DNA of 64,000 nt, from positions 399,369 through 463,368 of the forward strand of contig SDWI01000373.1 of NCBI GenBank assembly GCA_009193005.1. The letters run 5' to 3'. Under the pieces are notes generated by a model. That model saw only the letters and a program-made list of their open reading frames with translations. It did no database searches and was not told where the DNA came from. This document shows, one piece after another, positions 1 to 11,175 of this stretch (positions are counted from its first letter, which is position 1; each line of letters begins with the position of its first letter). The position numbers and the translations under genes were made by a program. This DNA comes from Lamellibrachia luymesi (lineage: Eukaryota; Annelida; Polychaeta; Sabellida; Siboglinidae).

Positions 1-378
1 GTAAATGTCATAACCTCCAGTCTTGATTACCTACTTTGAGTCATGCTGACGACTGTGTGAAGCAGTCTGCCATAACAACCAATTAATCTTCACTGCCTGC
101 CAGGGAAACTACTAAGAGTTTCACTCATCAAAGAAGAAACTGGCGATTTGTTGTTTCCAAAAAGAGGAGAAATTACATTTTCTATTAAGACATAATTAAT
201 AATTGTATCAACACAAGCTTTAAACTGCCTTCTTGCACAATTATATATAATATATATATCACCCTAGACTAACTCCACATAAACCTAATTTCATACATGT
301 ACTATGACAAAACATATAAAATACAGGCATCGCCAGCACCAAAAAAACATCAGCTGCCTAAAGTTACATGAAACTTTT
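1..378. other. AT-rich unique sequence
   Basis: I see no gene or repeat here beyond a short TA-rich tract near 243-260. Confidence 0.6.
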
Positions 379-1082
379 TACTTTTACTTAGTACATGGTG
401 TAACAACAATCACCAGACCTTGGTACATGGTGTAACAACAACCACCACACCTTGGTACGTGGTGTAACAACAACCACCACACCTTGGTACATTGTGTAAC
501 AACAACAACCACACCTTGGTACCTGGTGTAACAACAACCACCACACCTTGGTACCTGGTGTAATAACAACCACCACACCTTGGTATCTGGTGTAACAGCA
601 ACCACCACACCTTGGTACATGGTGTAACAACAACCACCACACCTTGGTACATGATGTAACAACAACCACCACACCTTGGTACATGATGTAACAACAACCA
701 CCACCACACCTTGGTACCTGGTGTAATAACAACCACCACACCTTGGTACCTGGTGTAACAACAACCACCACACCTTGTTACATGGTGTAACAACAACCAC
801 CACACCTTGGTACATGGTGTAACAACAACCACTACACCTTAGTACATGGTGTAACAACAATCACCACACCTTGGTACATGGTGTAACAACAACCACCACA
901 CTGGTACATGGTGTAACAAACTATCATCACACCTTGGTACATGGTGTAACAACAACCACCACACCTTGGTACATGGTGTAACAACAACCACCACACCTTG
1001 GTACATGGTGTAACAACAACCACCACACCTTGGTACCTGGTGTAACAACAACCACCACACCTTGGTACCGGGCGTAACAACC
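379..1082. repeat. 32-bp minisatellite, about 22 copies
   Basis: Unit approximately accttggtacatggtgtaac followed by aacaaccaccac. Variants alter the centre of the palindrome-like ggtacatggtg segment (ggtacctggtg, ggtacgtggtg, ggtaccgggcg). The period is not a multiple of three and the unit lacks stops on the minus strand, so several long minus-strand frames overlap; they are by-products of the repeat. Confidence 0.95.
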
Positions 1083-2036
1083 ATCTGATAATATTTTAAA
1101 GCAAAGTTGTTGTTTTCCATAAAGTATTCCAAAACTGGTGTTTACTCTGCTTCTAAATGTAGGAGAACAATATAAAAATATTATCTTCCTAACAGACCTT
1201 AGTTGAAACGTTTTGGCGACAGGTGATTAGCTTTGTACCAGGCGTAACAGTTCTGCGGAAATGCTAAACATTCATCGAAATGGGTTTCTCTTGATGTATT
1301 ATTGATAGTATCCCATCAGAAAGCATTCACATATACAACAATTGTTGTTATTTACATGTTTGTAAATTTTGAAGTAATTATTTTCATTAATTATTTCTCA
1401 ATCCATAACAAAGTTTGGCACTGGGCATAACCAATTAAAGTTTGACAATTGGTTGGATAGCACGAAGATCAAAAGTAAAGGCACTTATTCAAATAACTAC
1501 TTTGAAATAACACATTCAGCATAAATTTGATTATACTCTGCTTTCTAAACAAAGTTAATTTTGGAAAATCATTAATTTGTAGTATTACAATATTGGTGCT
1601 GGAGCTTGGTATCGGGCGTAACAATAACAGTGGGTTCATTAACAAACAAAATAAGTTTGGGTAGGAGCAACTATTTATTGTAGGGGCCTATATCATTGTT
1701 TGTGACACACATTGGAATGTTTATTTTAACATAAGATGCTTCAAATGGTAAATTATCATTAATGAATTAAAAATAATAGCTTTCTGAAATAAAAAATATT
1801 TTGAGGAAAGTTTATTTTGGCTGTTTTTTTGCTGTTTTACACCTTAAAGGGATGTGGACACTTCATTGGCATACAACTATAGGAAAGGTATATATTTCCT
1901 GAAAGAACTTGAGACAAAGCCAATGGTGTGTAATAATACTATTTTAGATAAAGAAATAAGCAAGTAATGAGGCAGGGAAACTTCAGAACAAACTGTCACG
2001 CAATTTTGGAGAGTGGCCCTTAATCTGATCTTTAGG
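1083..2036. other. AT-rich sequence with isolated relics of the 32-bp motif
   Basis: No gene seen. Sequence like the end of the array recurs at 1231-1250 (ctttgtaccaggcgtaacag), 1413-1432 (gtttggcactgggcataacc) and 1604-1622 (gcttggtatcgggcgtaac), at intervals of about 170-190 bp. Confidence 0.5.
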
Positions 2037-2172
2037 ATGTTTCATGTCAATATCTACAATGTTTCATGTCAATGTCTACAATGTTTCATGTCAATGTCTA
2101 CAACGTTTCATGTCAATATCTACAATGTTTCATGTCAATGTCTACAATGTTTCATGTCAATGTCTACAATGT
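2037..2172. repeat. 22-bp minisatellite, about six copies
   Basis: Unit gtttcatgtcaatgtctaca plus at, with an a/g alternation in the centre (aatatc or aatgtc). Confidence 0.93.
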
Positions 2173-2624
2173 GTCTACTCCATGTTGGGTCATACTTGAA
2201 TAATTACTATTCTGTGACTTTTACTGATGCTTTGTAACCAAAATAAATTAGGATCCAATCTTCTTTTGCAATCAAGCACATGTTATTCTCCATAGTTCAG
2301 TGAGCAGTTTCTGTGATAGAAACTTATACGTGTTCCATTGCAAGCTGACATAACAAGATTAATCCAACTGCCGCTGATCACAATATTACATTATAACCAA
2401 CAACTTCAGACCTGCCTCAACATATGACTTTCCCATAAGCAGTAAAAAAATGTGGTAGGTATATGGCTATATTCAGGGTTTAAGCTAGGATTTGAAATTT
2501 AGGGGACACATGTCTCACCCTCTTTAAAAAAGTGAGACATTCAGTTTTAGGCAGAGCCACTGATCTATATATACATATATAAATCATTGGCGATTGATTT
2601 AACATGCACAGTCACACATGCACA

Positions 2625-2662
<38 letters not shown>

Positions 2663-2842
2663 TATATATGGGACAGAGCACAAATATTAATGTTTTCTGT
2701 TGTTCTAAACAGTTAGCTCAGAGTCAGTAACCAGTAATTGAAGGTAGTAAATTAAATTATCCGTAATGGAGTGAACAACCTAACGCAGAGTGCAATATTG
2801 AATGGACAGCATAATACACACCACTGTTGATCATTTTGAAAA
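2173..2842. other. Non-coding AT-rich sequence with a (TA)n tract at 2626-2658
   Basis: Only the TA microsatellite is recognisable. Confidence 0.6.
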
Positions 2843-3730
2843 CTAATAATAATAATAATAATACAGCGTTTTTAGAAGCGCTAATTCCCACTATATGGAT
2901 CAATGCGCTGTACATGGTATAAAATACTATTCAGATGGTACAAAATTTTATTTAAATATAAACACACGTGTAAACACTGAACAAATAAATAAAATTACTT
3001 TAGAAATAAATAAATAAAATAATTTAGAAAACCTTAAAATCTGGTGAGAATCCTAATGCAAAATTAATGTATATCACAAATAGTCCATCCATAGTGTCCA
3101 TCACATAATATTCTCTTCATTTACATATATTTGAAGTGACTAATAAAAAGGTAAGTCTTTAAAGACTTCCTAAAAAAAATTTGCGTCTTGGAATGTCTGC
3201 AGGCAATGAATTCCAAAGTTGAGGCGTTGTTGTTCCAAATGCAGATTCACCAGTCCTCTTCTTAGTGATGCATTGGTGCAGTGTTGGCGCATAGTCCTTG
3301 CGTAGACACCCATTAAGAGTTTGTATGTGTAAAAGTTCGACCAAGTAAGTCGGCGCCAAACCATTGACGCATCGGTATGCCAACACTAGTACCTTGAAAT
3401 GTATTCGACTTGCTACCGGCAGCCAGTGTAAGCCCCTTAAGACTGGTATTATGTGGTCGAGCCTACTGGTGCGCGTAATTAATCTAGCAGCATTGTTCTT
3501 TACTCGTTGCAGTCGAAGTATCTGTGATGCCGGAAGGTTAACCAAGAGCGAATTACAGTAATCTAGGCGAGAGGTCACAAGCGCGTTTACAGCACTTTTG
3601 GTGGCTTCTGTTGTGAGATAGTGATGTATTGATGATAGTCTGTATAGATGATAATTACAGGCAGCACACACAGCTGTCACATGATGTGTCATCGTCAGAT
3701 GTTGATCCATATGAACTCCCAAGCATAATG
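2843..3730 (-). mobile_element. L2/CR1-type LINE, 5'-truncated
   Basis: The minus-strand frame 3722-3159 (187 codons) is the C-terminal part of a CR1/L2 reverse transcriptase: LGVHMDQHLTM, TSRLDYCNSLL, LQRVKNNAARLI, PVLRGLHWLPVASRI, YRCVNGLAPTYL and LWNSLPADI are signature segments of the thumb and tail. Downstream on the minus strand comes GGAATTAGCGCTT and a terminal (ATT)n tail (2844-2863), the usual 3' end of L2 elements. The catalytic domain and endonuclease are missing, so it is a dead 5'-truncated copy. Confidence 0.92.
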
Positions 3731-4157
3731 ATTACAAAATATACACCACTGACATGTGACTTGTTGCAGAGCCCACTGTAAAAAACACCCTGAAACCTCA
3801 ATGTATGTAAGATATATGGAGGGGCTGAAAGTCGCAAAATCAACAAATTAATTGCAATTTTTTCCATCTTTTAATTAGTTAGATAGATATTGTCACATAA
3901 ACTGTATTTGCATGCTAGATATGACTTTATCAAACAGTCTTGTTTGCTGTACTCACACCTTGCCGTAGAAACTGCTTGCTGATGAGATGCTAATTACATA
4001 CTCAGTTGATATACTGCCACCCAGTATAGGTGAGATTTAGTAACCCTTCCATGATCAAGTTAATGTCAATCATTAATGCCATCATCAGTCCCTAATAAAT
4101 AAAAGCGCATTTCCTTCACCTTCCTAAGGCTGCCAGGGACTCAATATAATTGAATTT
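3731..4157. other. Non-coding gap between LINE and hAT-derived gene
   Basis: No coding or repeat structure recognised. Confidence 0.5.
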
Positions 4158-5465
4158 TCACCAGTGTGGGCCTTCTAGCTTGATTGTAACAATTATGTTG
4201 AGTCTCTGATTAGACAACCTGTTCTGCAGCTGGGTTTTCAGCATGTTCTGTGCTGAAAATCCATGTTCCACATCCACAGTGTTGACTGGGAAGACCATTG
4301 CCATGGAAGCCAGGATCACCAATTTGGGAATGTGTCCCCGTGATGTGTACTGATGATGCTCCATAACACAAGAAGCGACTCGGTAGGATAACATCAAGGA
4401 CTTCAGCATAGCCCACTCCTCTACAGTTACAGACCTATCAATGTATGGTTCTACTCCCTCTCCATACTTATTACTCAACATCGTAATCTCATCTTTCCCA
4501 AGCTTGACTACATCTTCCTCCGACATGGCATTCAGTCCACAAATGCCCAGCACAGACAATGCCTGGAGGGTGTCAACCGCAGACTCGGGAAATCATCTTT
4601 GTAGTTGCATCTGGATGTTGGCGAGGAAATCCTCAAATCCTTTCTGAAAACTTAGGATCATTTGGGGGAATTGTGAAGTTTCACTCCCTTAAACTTGCTA
4701 GCACCAGCTATGACAGGCTTAACCTGGTCCAAGTAAGGAGTGGGTCCAGTGTCCTCCTGCAGTGCTTTCATCTGTGACTGGACACTCCTGATGCTTGGGT
4801 AAACAATTGGCAGGCACAGGTCTTTCGTCTGGAACAACAAAATTATAAACACTTGTCAATAACTGAATGACAAATGCGTGCGTGCATGCGTGTATGTATA
4901 TATGTATGTTACACTACTCCTCGTACCCTTTGTCGACATTAAGATGTAGGCGATCGTACAGTTTCTGACCTAACTATGAAAGGAGGTCACCTAGAGCCGC
5001 ATATGAACTAACAATTCATCCCTTCCAGAGAATGGGTATTTTTGCCAGTAAATACAATTGAGGATTAGTATTTATGAACATGAAATATATGTATGCAAAT
5101 GTTCATTTCGAAGTACGATATGACAAATAACCCACATAATAAAAAGGTTGTCAATGGAAGAACTGAATCATGGTTGTCTAGTACAAAATGTAATCCTATG
5201 TTGTCCTATGTTGGTGGACAGACAGACATAACTAAATACCAGCCAAGATAGATGATGATGTGCAAACTAAGTTAGTTTCATTTATGCCATCACATAAACT
5301 GTCTTCATAAGATTAGCAATTTTAAATATGTTCATATACTTTGTTCATCCTCGTCAGTATTGGAATCACATCCATCATGTGCAGTGACACCACAAACTCA
5401 GCTGAGGTGATGGATGTGTGGAGGGCTAGAGCCTTTGGGTCTCTGCGCATTATGCTGGTCTGATA
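4158..5465 (-). pseudogene. hAT-transposase-derived gene (ZNF862-like), two exons visible, broken
   Basis: Exon A, 5465-5340, has acceptor ttcag and donor AAA|gtatat and encodes 42 residues including ALALHTSITSAEFVV and MMDVIPILTRMNK. Exon B, 4828-4158, has acceptor ttgttgttccag and joins in phase 0 (NK|TKDLCLPIV). It continues through SVQSQMKALQED and ends in the hAT dimerisation region (PKLVILAS, VNTVDVEHGFSAQN, LKTQLQNRLSNQRLN, EGP). This matches the C-terminal half of ZNF862-like proteins, which descend from hAT transposases. A one-base shift at a run of five C near 4670 and a TGA near 4595 interrupt the frame. A sequencing error at the C run is possible, but the TGA makes a pseudogene likelier. 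Upstream exons are not certain. Confidence 0.78.
4874..4909. repeat. Short TGCG/TATG microsatellite
   Basis: Degenerate tgcg then tatg units inside the intron of the hAT-derived pseudogene. Confidence 0.75.
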
Positions 5466-5466
5466 C

Positions 5467-5572
5467 TGAAACATTTTATTCCAAAGATGAAACAAAACAT
5501 TTTATTTCATAGATGAAACAAAACATTTTATTTTATAGATGAAACCAAACATTTTATTTCATAGATGAAACA
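5467..5572. repeat. 26-bp minisatellite, four copies, at a splice acceptor
   Basis: Unit acattttatttcatagatga plus aacaaa. On the minus strand it reads ttgtttcat... and runs right up to the acceptor of exon A of the hAT-derived gene, so it forms the pyrimidine-rich side of that site. The units lack AG on the minus strand; only the final copy ends in ttcag. Confidence 0.9.
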
Positions 5573-5670
5573 AAAGAAAAAGTTAGTCATAATATAGTTT
5601 CAGTTACACATGCCCTTGTGAGAGTCTCCTGGCAGTTTTTATGTTCAAGAAAAATATTGTATGTATTTAC

Positions 5671-6037
5671 TTCTGTCGAATAAAGATATTCCAGTTCCTT
5701 CACCCATGGCTATATTGTCAGTGTCACTTTTATCACTGTCTTCGCTGCTTGAATCAATGGTGGCTTGTGCTGTACAGGGTTCTGCCAAAGGTGGAAGGCA
5801 CTTGTTGGCCGTGACCACCACTACAAATGTGCGCCAAGGATTAAGTCAAGTCCACCCACCACCAAAGTGATGGCATATCTTATGCCTATATTCCTTCAGT
5901 GTGGCCTTGGGGAGACAGGGATGTAAATGAGCAAATCGGTCCATGAAATGTTGGTACTTATATGAAGGGGAGTTATATAACAACCTAGGCTGGGCAATGT
6001 TGCCGAACAGATTCAACTGACATGGCTGATCCACCAT
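5671..6037 (-). pseudogene. Possible upstream exon of the hAT-derived gene
   Basis: On the minus strand the frame from 6037 (MVDQPCQLNLFGNI...) reaches a TGA near 5846, after which the same frame stays open through an acidic stretch (DSSSEDSDKSDTDN) to a possible donor CGACAGAA|gtaaat at 5670. Strand and position would fit a 5' part of the gene at 4158-5465, but I recognise no domain in it. Confidence 0.3.
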
Positions 6038-7424
6038 GGCACCCGGTTCTGATAACCACTATAGCGTCAATGTGCATTAATATCCGTTAGGTGGCACAAC
6101 AGGTGCTGTGTTTATTTTTTAAAAGAAACAAGGTAACAATCCAACCAATACGGTTTTTAGAGTTTTGAGCGAGAAATTATCCAACTAGTAATAGTATTAT
6201 GTCTTCCACACCACAGGCACAGATCACCGCTATGGCCAACATACTAGTCACCTTTCCTTAATCGCACGATCTTTTGCTAAAAATGGTTTGGTATCATTTA
6301 TTACAATAGCATTAGTTAAGTCATACATTCACATCCTACGCAAACATATAATTGCCTAGGGCTAGGGCCATGGCATTGGCGCTGGTAGTGCTACATAGGC
6401 ATTGCCATTGGTACTACATAAAAACATCCAGACTAGAAGTAGAACCAGTACTTTCGTGGCCTTAGGGTAGGCATAATAATTAGTATTATGCCGTAATGCG
6501 TACAAATGCTGATTTTCTGTTGTAGGACCTTAATAAACATCAAGTATATAATCGATATAGCATATACATATCAAAATTGTGTGCAATAACATCTTAGTTT
6601 GGTTACCGTCTGGTTTTTAGTCTTTGCTGCGTGTGACCACATATTGGCCAGCTGCAGTTGCCACTTCGATGTCATTTTGCATGCATAATGTAGATTGCCC
6701 ACATTCCATCTGGTGACACCACTATCTGGGAAGCACGGCTAATTTCGTAATTGGACAACTGATCAGTGATGTTAGAGGTAAATCCTAAGTGGTTGGGGGC
6801 AAATGTAAATGATTTTACGGTACACTTAGATGCTGAACAACTGTAAAAAAACCTGTATTTCACAATGTAGTAGGTGTTGCTCCAGTGATCAAAATGTGCG
6901 ACATTTACAATAATCATACGACATCAGTTTCATGCACCTTCCAAAAATATGTGCCATTTGAAAAATAAACGCGAGAATGTCGCAAAATCGCTTCCTAGCT
7001 CAAACACTGCATATTTGTTTAAAATGAAAACATTGTGATAAAGTACACTTTCTTGTCTTCTTTACACAAATATCAAATTGAATAAAAAAACTTATGGTGG
7101 TCGAAGCGCAAATACATTTGATGCTAAAAGTAAAACATATTCATTAGAGGCAAACGTGGTGTGTTCTGCTTTGCACAGATTGCTGTGTTTAATTTATTCA
7201 GTCAGATCTAGCTAATACTGCAATGAAAATATTCGGGTCCCTCTGTGGCAGTATATCTTTCTCTGGGTATTTTACCCCTGATAATATTTTTCATTGGTTC
7301 TCCTGGGAGTAAAATATCCTAGGGTATCTTCCCTCATTCTGGGGTTATATATTCTGTTACATGGATGTTGATTCTTAGACACCTTTCCATCCCTCCAAAA
7401 TCTATTGTGATGTGTTTGCGTGAT
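6038..7424. other. Non-coding sequence
   Basis: No supported gene or repeat. The short open frames here have no recognisable domain. Confidence 0.45.
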
Positions 7425-7880
7425 GGAACAACAAACTGGGCTGTTGATATTTGTGGGATGTACATAAAATCAATAAATAGAAAATACATCAACTAATAGA
7501 GTAAACACCAGTGTAGATTAAAAATAATGTTGTTCTGATTTCTCACTCTATTTGTAGCACACATGTTTTTATGCAAGCTTTCATAAATGTGATGTGCATA
7601 AACCATTAAATAGATAACACGTGCATCATCTAAGTGTTAACACCAATGTTGATCATCATTTTGCTCTTCTCATTCTATTTGTTGCACACGTTTTTATGCA
7701 AGCCTTCGAATATGTGATGTGCATAAACCCATTAAATGGATAAAATCAACCAATGGAGTAAACACCAATACTGATGTAAAAAAGCTGTTGTTATTTCTCA
7801 TTCTATTAGTTGCATGCACAGTATGTTTAGTGCAAGCCTTCAGAAATGTGACACAACACTTGATGTGTTGTTTATGCTTG
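7425..7880. repeat. Diverged tandem repeat of about 125-135 bp, three to four copies
   Basis: Markers recur in order: taaacaccaatg/agtg, ttctcattctatttgttgca, tatgcaagccttc, aatgtgatgtgcataaacc, attaaatggataa. The tgcaagc marker falls at 7572, 7697 and 7831. Copies are clearly older than the minisatellites around them. Confidence 0.8.
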
Positions 7881-9004
7881 GCGACACCCTTTCATAAACT
7901 CACTCCACCTGCGTGTATGTAATGTGTACTGCATGTCTTGTGCAACGTGTCCGTGCCAAAACCGAGATATCACGGACAGACAACAGGCATGTGGGACTAA
8001 CTGCCCTATTTAGTTACCATTCACAAACTCACTGGTGAATCGTTATTAATTGGGATGTTTGCCTTCGGGAAGGCCACACGTAGGGATCAGTTGCCCTGTT
8101 TTCCAGTGCATGTCCCTGTGGCTACCCATCACTCTGCATTGCTACACCTGTCTAGGAATGAGTGAGTGTCTAATTGAGCAGAAAGTAATGGCAACTGTAG
8201 TAACTGTTTGTGATATTTTGACTAATGTTGAGGTGAACAAATGGTTCCTGTTGACATTTTACCTGTGAGCTAAAATCTAGCTCACAGAGCTGGGTGAGTA
8301 TATGTCATTATCTGCATGTTTTTGCTCAGATATGGTGTTTTTTCAATGTTGGTTTATATAAGAATATGTGGTTTCTGTTTTGCTTGACTTGTCATTTGAT
8401 ATATTAAATAGAAATAAACATGTTATATATTTGGACCCTATCAAAACATTATTATGCTGGTGCATCATGTGAATTACCAACCTGTTTTTATTACCATGAC
8501 TTCTGGTTTACATGCCACGAGTTGCTCACCCCTAACCTATTGTGTGTTGTGTTCTCAAGACATCTACCATTCGTCCTCACCCAACCCCAGGGGGCACTCA
8601 GTACATCACCACCCTTGAGAAAAATTCCATGTTTTATTGGTATGTTTTGTGCACCATAACACGTTGATGCACATGACATGTTTTAGGTAATTAAAAATAT
8701 AATATATTTAGAACAAGAGCTGTGTTTTCATTTCATGGCAACTTTTTGTAATTTTAGCTAACATTAATATATGAATAAAATATGTTAATGAATAAATTTG
8801 TATTATATGTCATGGAACAATGTAAATTTTGCTTGTCAAAGGGTGTATACATGGTTGTATTCCAACTTGAAGAGTGTTTAATTTTGACAGATGTCTAAAA
8901 CATGTTTAGGGGGTCAGTTAGATAAATTCTCCAGGATGGTATACTGGCAACCAGGCACCCATGGCAGACAGTCTCAATAATTGTCAGTACAACATTAATA
9001 TCTC
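7881..9004. other. Non-coding sequence
   Basis: Small frames are present at 8050-8268 and 8420-8659 but carry no recognisable domain or splice context. Confidence 0.4.
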
Positions 9005-9835
9005 TAGAAATATAATAATAATATATAAAATACTTCTATTGCGTTAAAATCCTCAGGAGACCCAAGCTCGGCAGCGCATCAAAACAAAAGGGGTTAAGCA
9101 GTTCATAATCAATAAGCAGTTCCAGTTGTAAACAGTTGGGTTGGTACGCTGGGGAGCTATGGGGGATAAGCAGTTCCAGTTGTAAACAGTTGGGTTGGTA
9201 CGCTGGGGAGCTATGGGGGAAAAGAAAGTTTAAACAGGTGGGTTTTTAGTTTACGGCGAAATGTTATTTTATTTCCTGCAAGCTTAACACTAACAGGGAG
9301 TGAGTTCCACAGAGGTGGTGCAGCTACTGAAAAACTCTAGTTCCGACATTTGTCTTAACACTTGGAACAAAAAGTAGATTAGAATTAGATGATCAAAGTT
9401 GTTTAGACTGTTTTGCAGTAGTGAGCAGTGAATGTAAATATGCTGGTTGCATGGATGAAAGTGCCTGATAGGTAATTGTACAGATCTTAAGAATAAAGCG
9501 ATATCAGACAGGGAGCCAATGCAATAGTTTAAGAAGTGGTACTGAGTGAGAGAAATGAAGAGACTGGGCAACTACCCAATTTTACACATGTTGAAGTTTC
9601 AAGATGTCCTTGAGAGCAATATTATGATAAAGGAATTGTAATAATCAAATCTACTGCTAACAATAGCAGTTGCAATAGTTTTGGCAACAGCAAAAAACAC
9701 GTACCCACAAATACGATGAAGGTCACGAATATGATAAAAACAGCAATGACAGGTTTGTGAAATATAAGTGATTTGTAGAACCTTACTATGAGAACATACA
9801 TTCTAATGTGTAATAGTTGTCACATGCGAGACTTC
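9005..9835 (-). mobile_element. Degraded L2/CR1-type LINE 3' part
   Basis: Minus-strand translation in two neighbouring frames gives LLTTAKQSKQL, NLLFVPSVKTNVGTRVF, then after a shift VAAPPLWNSLPVSVKLA and FRRKLKTHLF, the C-terminal signature of L2/CR1 LINE proteins. Upstream frames decode HWLPV-like sequence only with further shifts. The 3' end on the minus strand is a TATTATTATTA tail (about 9015-9025). It differs in sequence from the copy at 2843-3730, so it is another subfamily. Confidence 0.8.
9112..9219. repeat. 54-bp exact tandem duplication inside the LINE
   Basis: The unit starting ataagcagttccagttgtaa is present twice in succession, in the 3' part of the LINE fragment. Confidence 0.93.
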
Positions 9836-10824
9836 TTCCTTATGCGTATGTCCAGGTGGCTCACAGGGAAGGCAGATGAGTTAGGAAGTGACAAACCTGA
9901 CAACCAATAACATTGTTGACTGGAATTACACCACACAAATAAAAACACCTATTTGTTGACTTTGCTCTGTGTTCTTCACAGCTGTGCTTGTAATTGATTC
10001 CTTCCAGTGAAGGCATGTATTTAAATATGGTTGCATCACTGTTTATGATGTGTCATACCAGCACCTCCAAAGCAATTATTGATGTCTAAGTAGCCAGGTG
10101 GTCCAGTTAGCACCTGAAAGTAATTAACCATGCAACGTGAGGTGTGACCAATGCAATTATTTGATAAGCAGATAAATCTAATGAGAGATACATATTAGGG
10201 CTGCAATGATTCATCAGTGCATTGATTCTTTTCTCACAATGCATGATGTATCTTGCAAGAATCACAATACATATGTACGATATGTACATACATACTTTCC
10301 AAAGATATATGAAGCCTTGGAAACCATTTTGAGTCTACCTATTGGTAGGTATGTGAATGAAAATTTCAAATTGCAGATGTATCTTTATGTATCTTGTTTT
10401 ATATTTTATGATATGGCTGCAGCCATGAGAAATTTAAATGTGAAAACAGTTTCAAAATCGGTTAAGTACTTTTTGAGTTATGATTTTTTTAAGGCATCAA
10501 ATTTAACACATTTTCAGATGGGTCTATCTCTTATGCAGTAACAATGAACCAGAAAATGGACCAAAAATTGTGGCATATTTCATTAAAACTTTAAAAACCC
10601 AGTTATGTAAAATTTTACAAATGAAATTTGGCACATTGATAGATTTCTAGTTCTAGATTTCAAATATGTCAAACATTTTAATCTTAAACGCAGTGTGGGG
10701 CCGCATCGAATTAATCATACACAAATCGACAGAGGGGCAGCAGCTTCAAAGCCCGCTTTTATAATAAATGTTTAAAATGCAAAGAAATTAATATTAAAAA
10801 AAATATTAGTGTTGCTATGCAATT
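9836..10824. other. Non-coding sequence with one unassigned 111-codon frame
   Basis: The + strand frame 10206-10541 has no motif I recognise and no splice or repeat support. I do not call it a gene. Confidence 0.35.
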
Positions 10825-11175
10825 CTATTCCAAAGTATCAACATGTATTACCAACAGATATATGGAAGTAAACAATTGTATTCCAAAGTATCAACATGTA
10901 TTACTGACAGATACATGGAAGTAAACAATTGTATTCCAAAGTATCAACATGTATTACAAGATTTAACAAGATTGCCATCCCAAACAACAAGTTCCAGATA
11001 GCAAGTGGACAAGGAAGCCATTGGCGTATCGAGAGTCCAACAATTTTCTCTTTTAGGTGTAGCCCGCCCTTATCAAATATCTGTCAATTCTATTTTTTAC
11101 CAACAGATACATGGAAGTAAACAATTGTATTCCAAAGTATCAACATGTATTGCCAACAGATACATGGAAGTGAAC
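10825..11175. repeat. 53-bp minisatellite interrupted by a LINE 3' end
   Basis: Unit containing ttccaaagtatcaacatgta, then ttaccaacagatacatggaa; starts at 10828, 10881, 10934 and 11130. The last spacing is 53+143 bp, exactly accounted for by the inserted LINE fragment 10958-11100. Confidence 0.93.
10958..11100 (-). mobile_element. Solo 3' end of the CR1-like LINE, inserted in a minisatellite
   Basis: On the minus strand it reads KNRIDRYLIRAGYT then TAA, the last codons of the LINE ORF, then its short 3' UTR and a tail with atcttgtta units. Four bases (ttac) before the left edge are repeated at the right edge, a probable target duplication. It is one of at least six copies of this 3' end in the window. 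Confidence 0.88.

Noticed and set aside
384..1132. Several overlapping minus-strand open frames (YTMYQGVVVVVTPCTK type)
   Set aside because: All three frames are open because of the 32-bp repeat; no unique coding sequence.
6672..6917. 81-codon minus-strand frame with cysteines
   Set aside because: No recognisable domain; isolated; no splice partners found.
10206..10541. 111-codon + strand frame
   Set aside because: No motif, codon pattern or splice context to support it; AT-rich chance frame.
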